A stretch of DNA of 6,776 bases from Cyanobacteriota bacterium (GTDB taxonomy: Bacteria; Cyanobacteriota; Cyanobacteriia; PCC-6307; Cyanobiaceae). The position numbers and the translations under genes are program-made. Each line of letters opens with the position of its first letter. Positions within the stretch are counted from its first letter, which is position 1. The DNA lies in contig CANHSW010000115.1 in NCBI GenBank assembly GCA_947463165.1, positions 1 to 6,776 on the forward strand, given 5' to 3'. The notes under the pieces are model-generated. The model had not been told where the DNA came from. It saw only the letters and a list, made by a program, of their open reading frames with translations, and ran no database searches. This document shows, piece by piece, positions 6,761 through 6,776 of the stretch.

Positions 6761-6776
6761 ACGCCCCACTGCCCCC

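Overview
The window looks like a chromosomal segment of a high-GC unicellular cyanobacterium, most likely a Synechococcus/Cyanobium-type picocyanobacterium. The evidence is a clear Ftn2/ARC6-type cell-division protein (found in cyanobacteria and plastids), a cyanobacterial-style pyruvate dehydrogenase E1 alpha subunit, and two exact HIP1 octamers (GCGATCGC at 1465 and 6082). The species call is inference. Four real protein-coding genes fill almost the whole window. No RNA gene, CRISPR array, transposase or prophage gene is visible.

Layout. (1) 1-2352, plus strand, cut by the left edge: the end of a GT2-like glycosyltransferase domain, a short low-complexity linker, a TPR array, and a complete OGT/SPINDLY-type (GT41) catalytic region. 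(2) 2353-2427: a short intergenic region with an AT-rich 15-bp tandem repeat. (3) 2428-3342, plus: a histone-deacetylase-superfamily metal-dependent hydrolase with all catalytic residues present. (4) 3343-3371: a 29-bp convergent gap with a small hairpin. (5) 3372-4487, minus: pdhA. (6) 4488-4602: the divergent pdhA/ftn2 region, with a strong perfect-stem hairpin. (7) 4603-6669, plus: ftn2, with a J-like N-terminus, a cytoplasmic helical region, one membrane segment, a Pro/Ala-rich stalk and a C-terminal IMS (DUF4101) domain. (8) 6670-6776: a C-rich tail made largely of short direct repeats.

How the genes relate. The glycosyltransferase and the deacetylase point the same way but are separated by a 75-bp repeat-bearing gap, so they are probably separate units. 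pdhA makes part of the complex that converts pyruvate to acetyl-CoA, and it converges on the deacetylase. pdhA and ftn2 are divergent and share one short upstream region, which could allow joint control of central metabolism and division; that is inference only. Most of the window is ordinary housekeeping sequence. The parts most worth a second look are the fused glycosyltransferase with its altered donor-binding loop, the 15-bp tandem repeat, and the hairpin between pdhA and ftn2.
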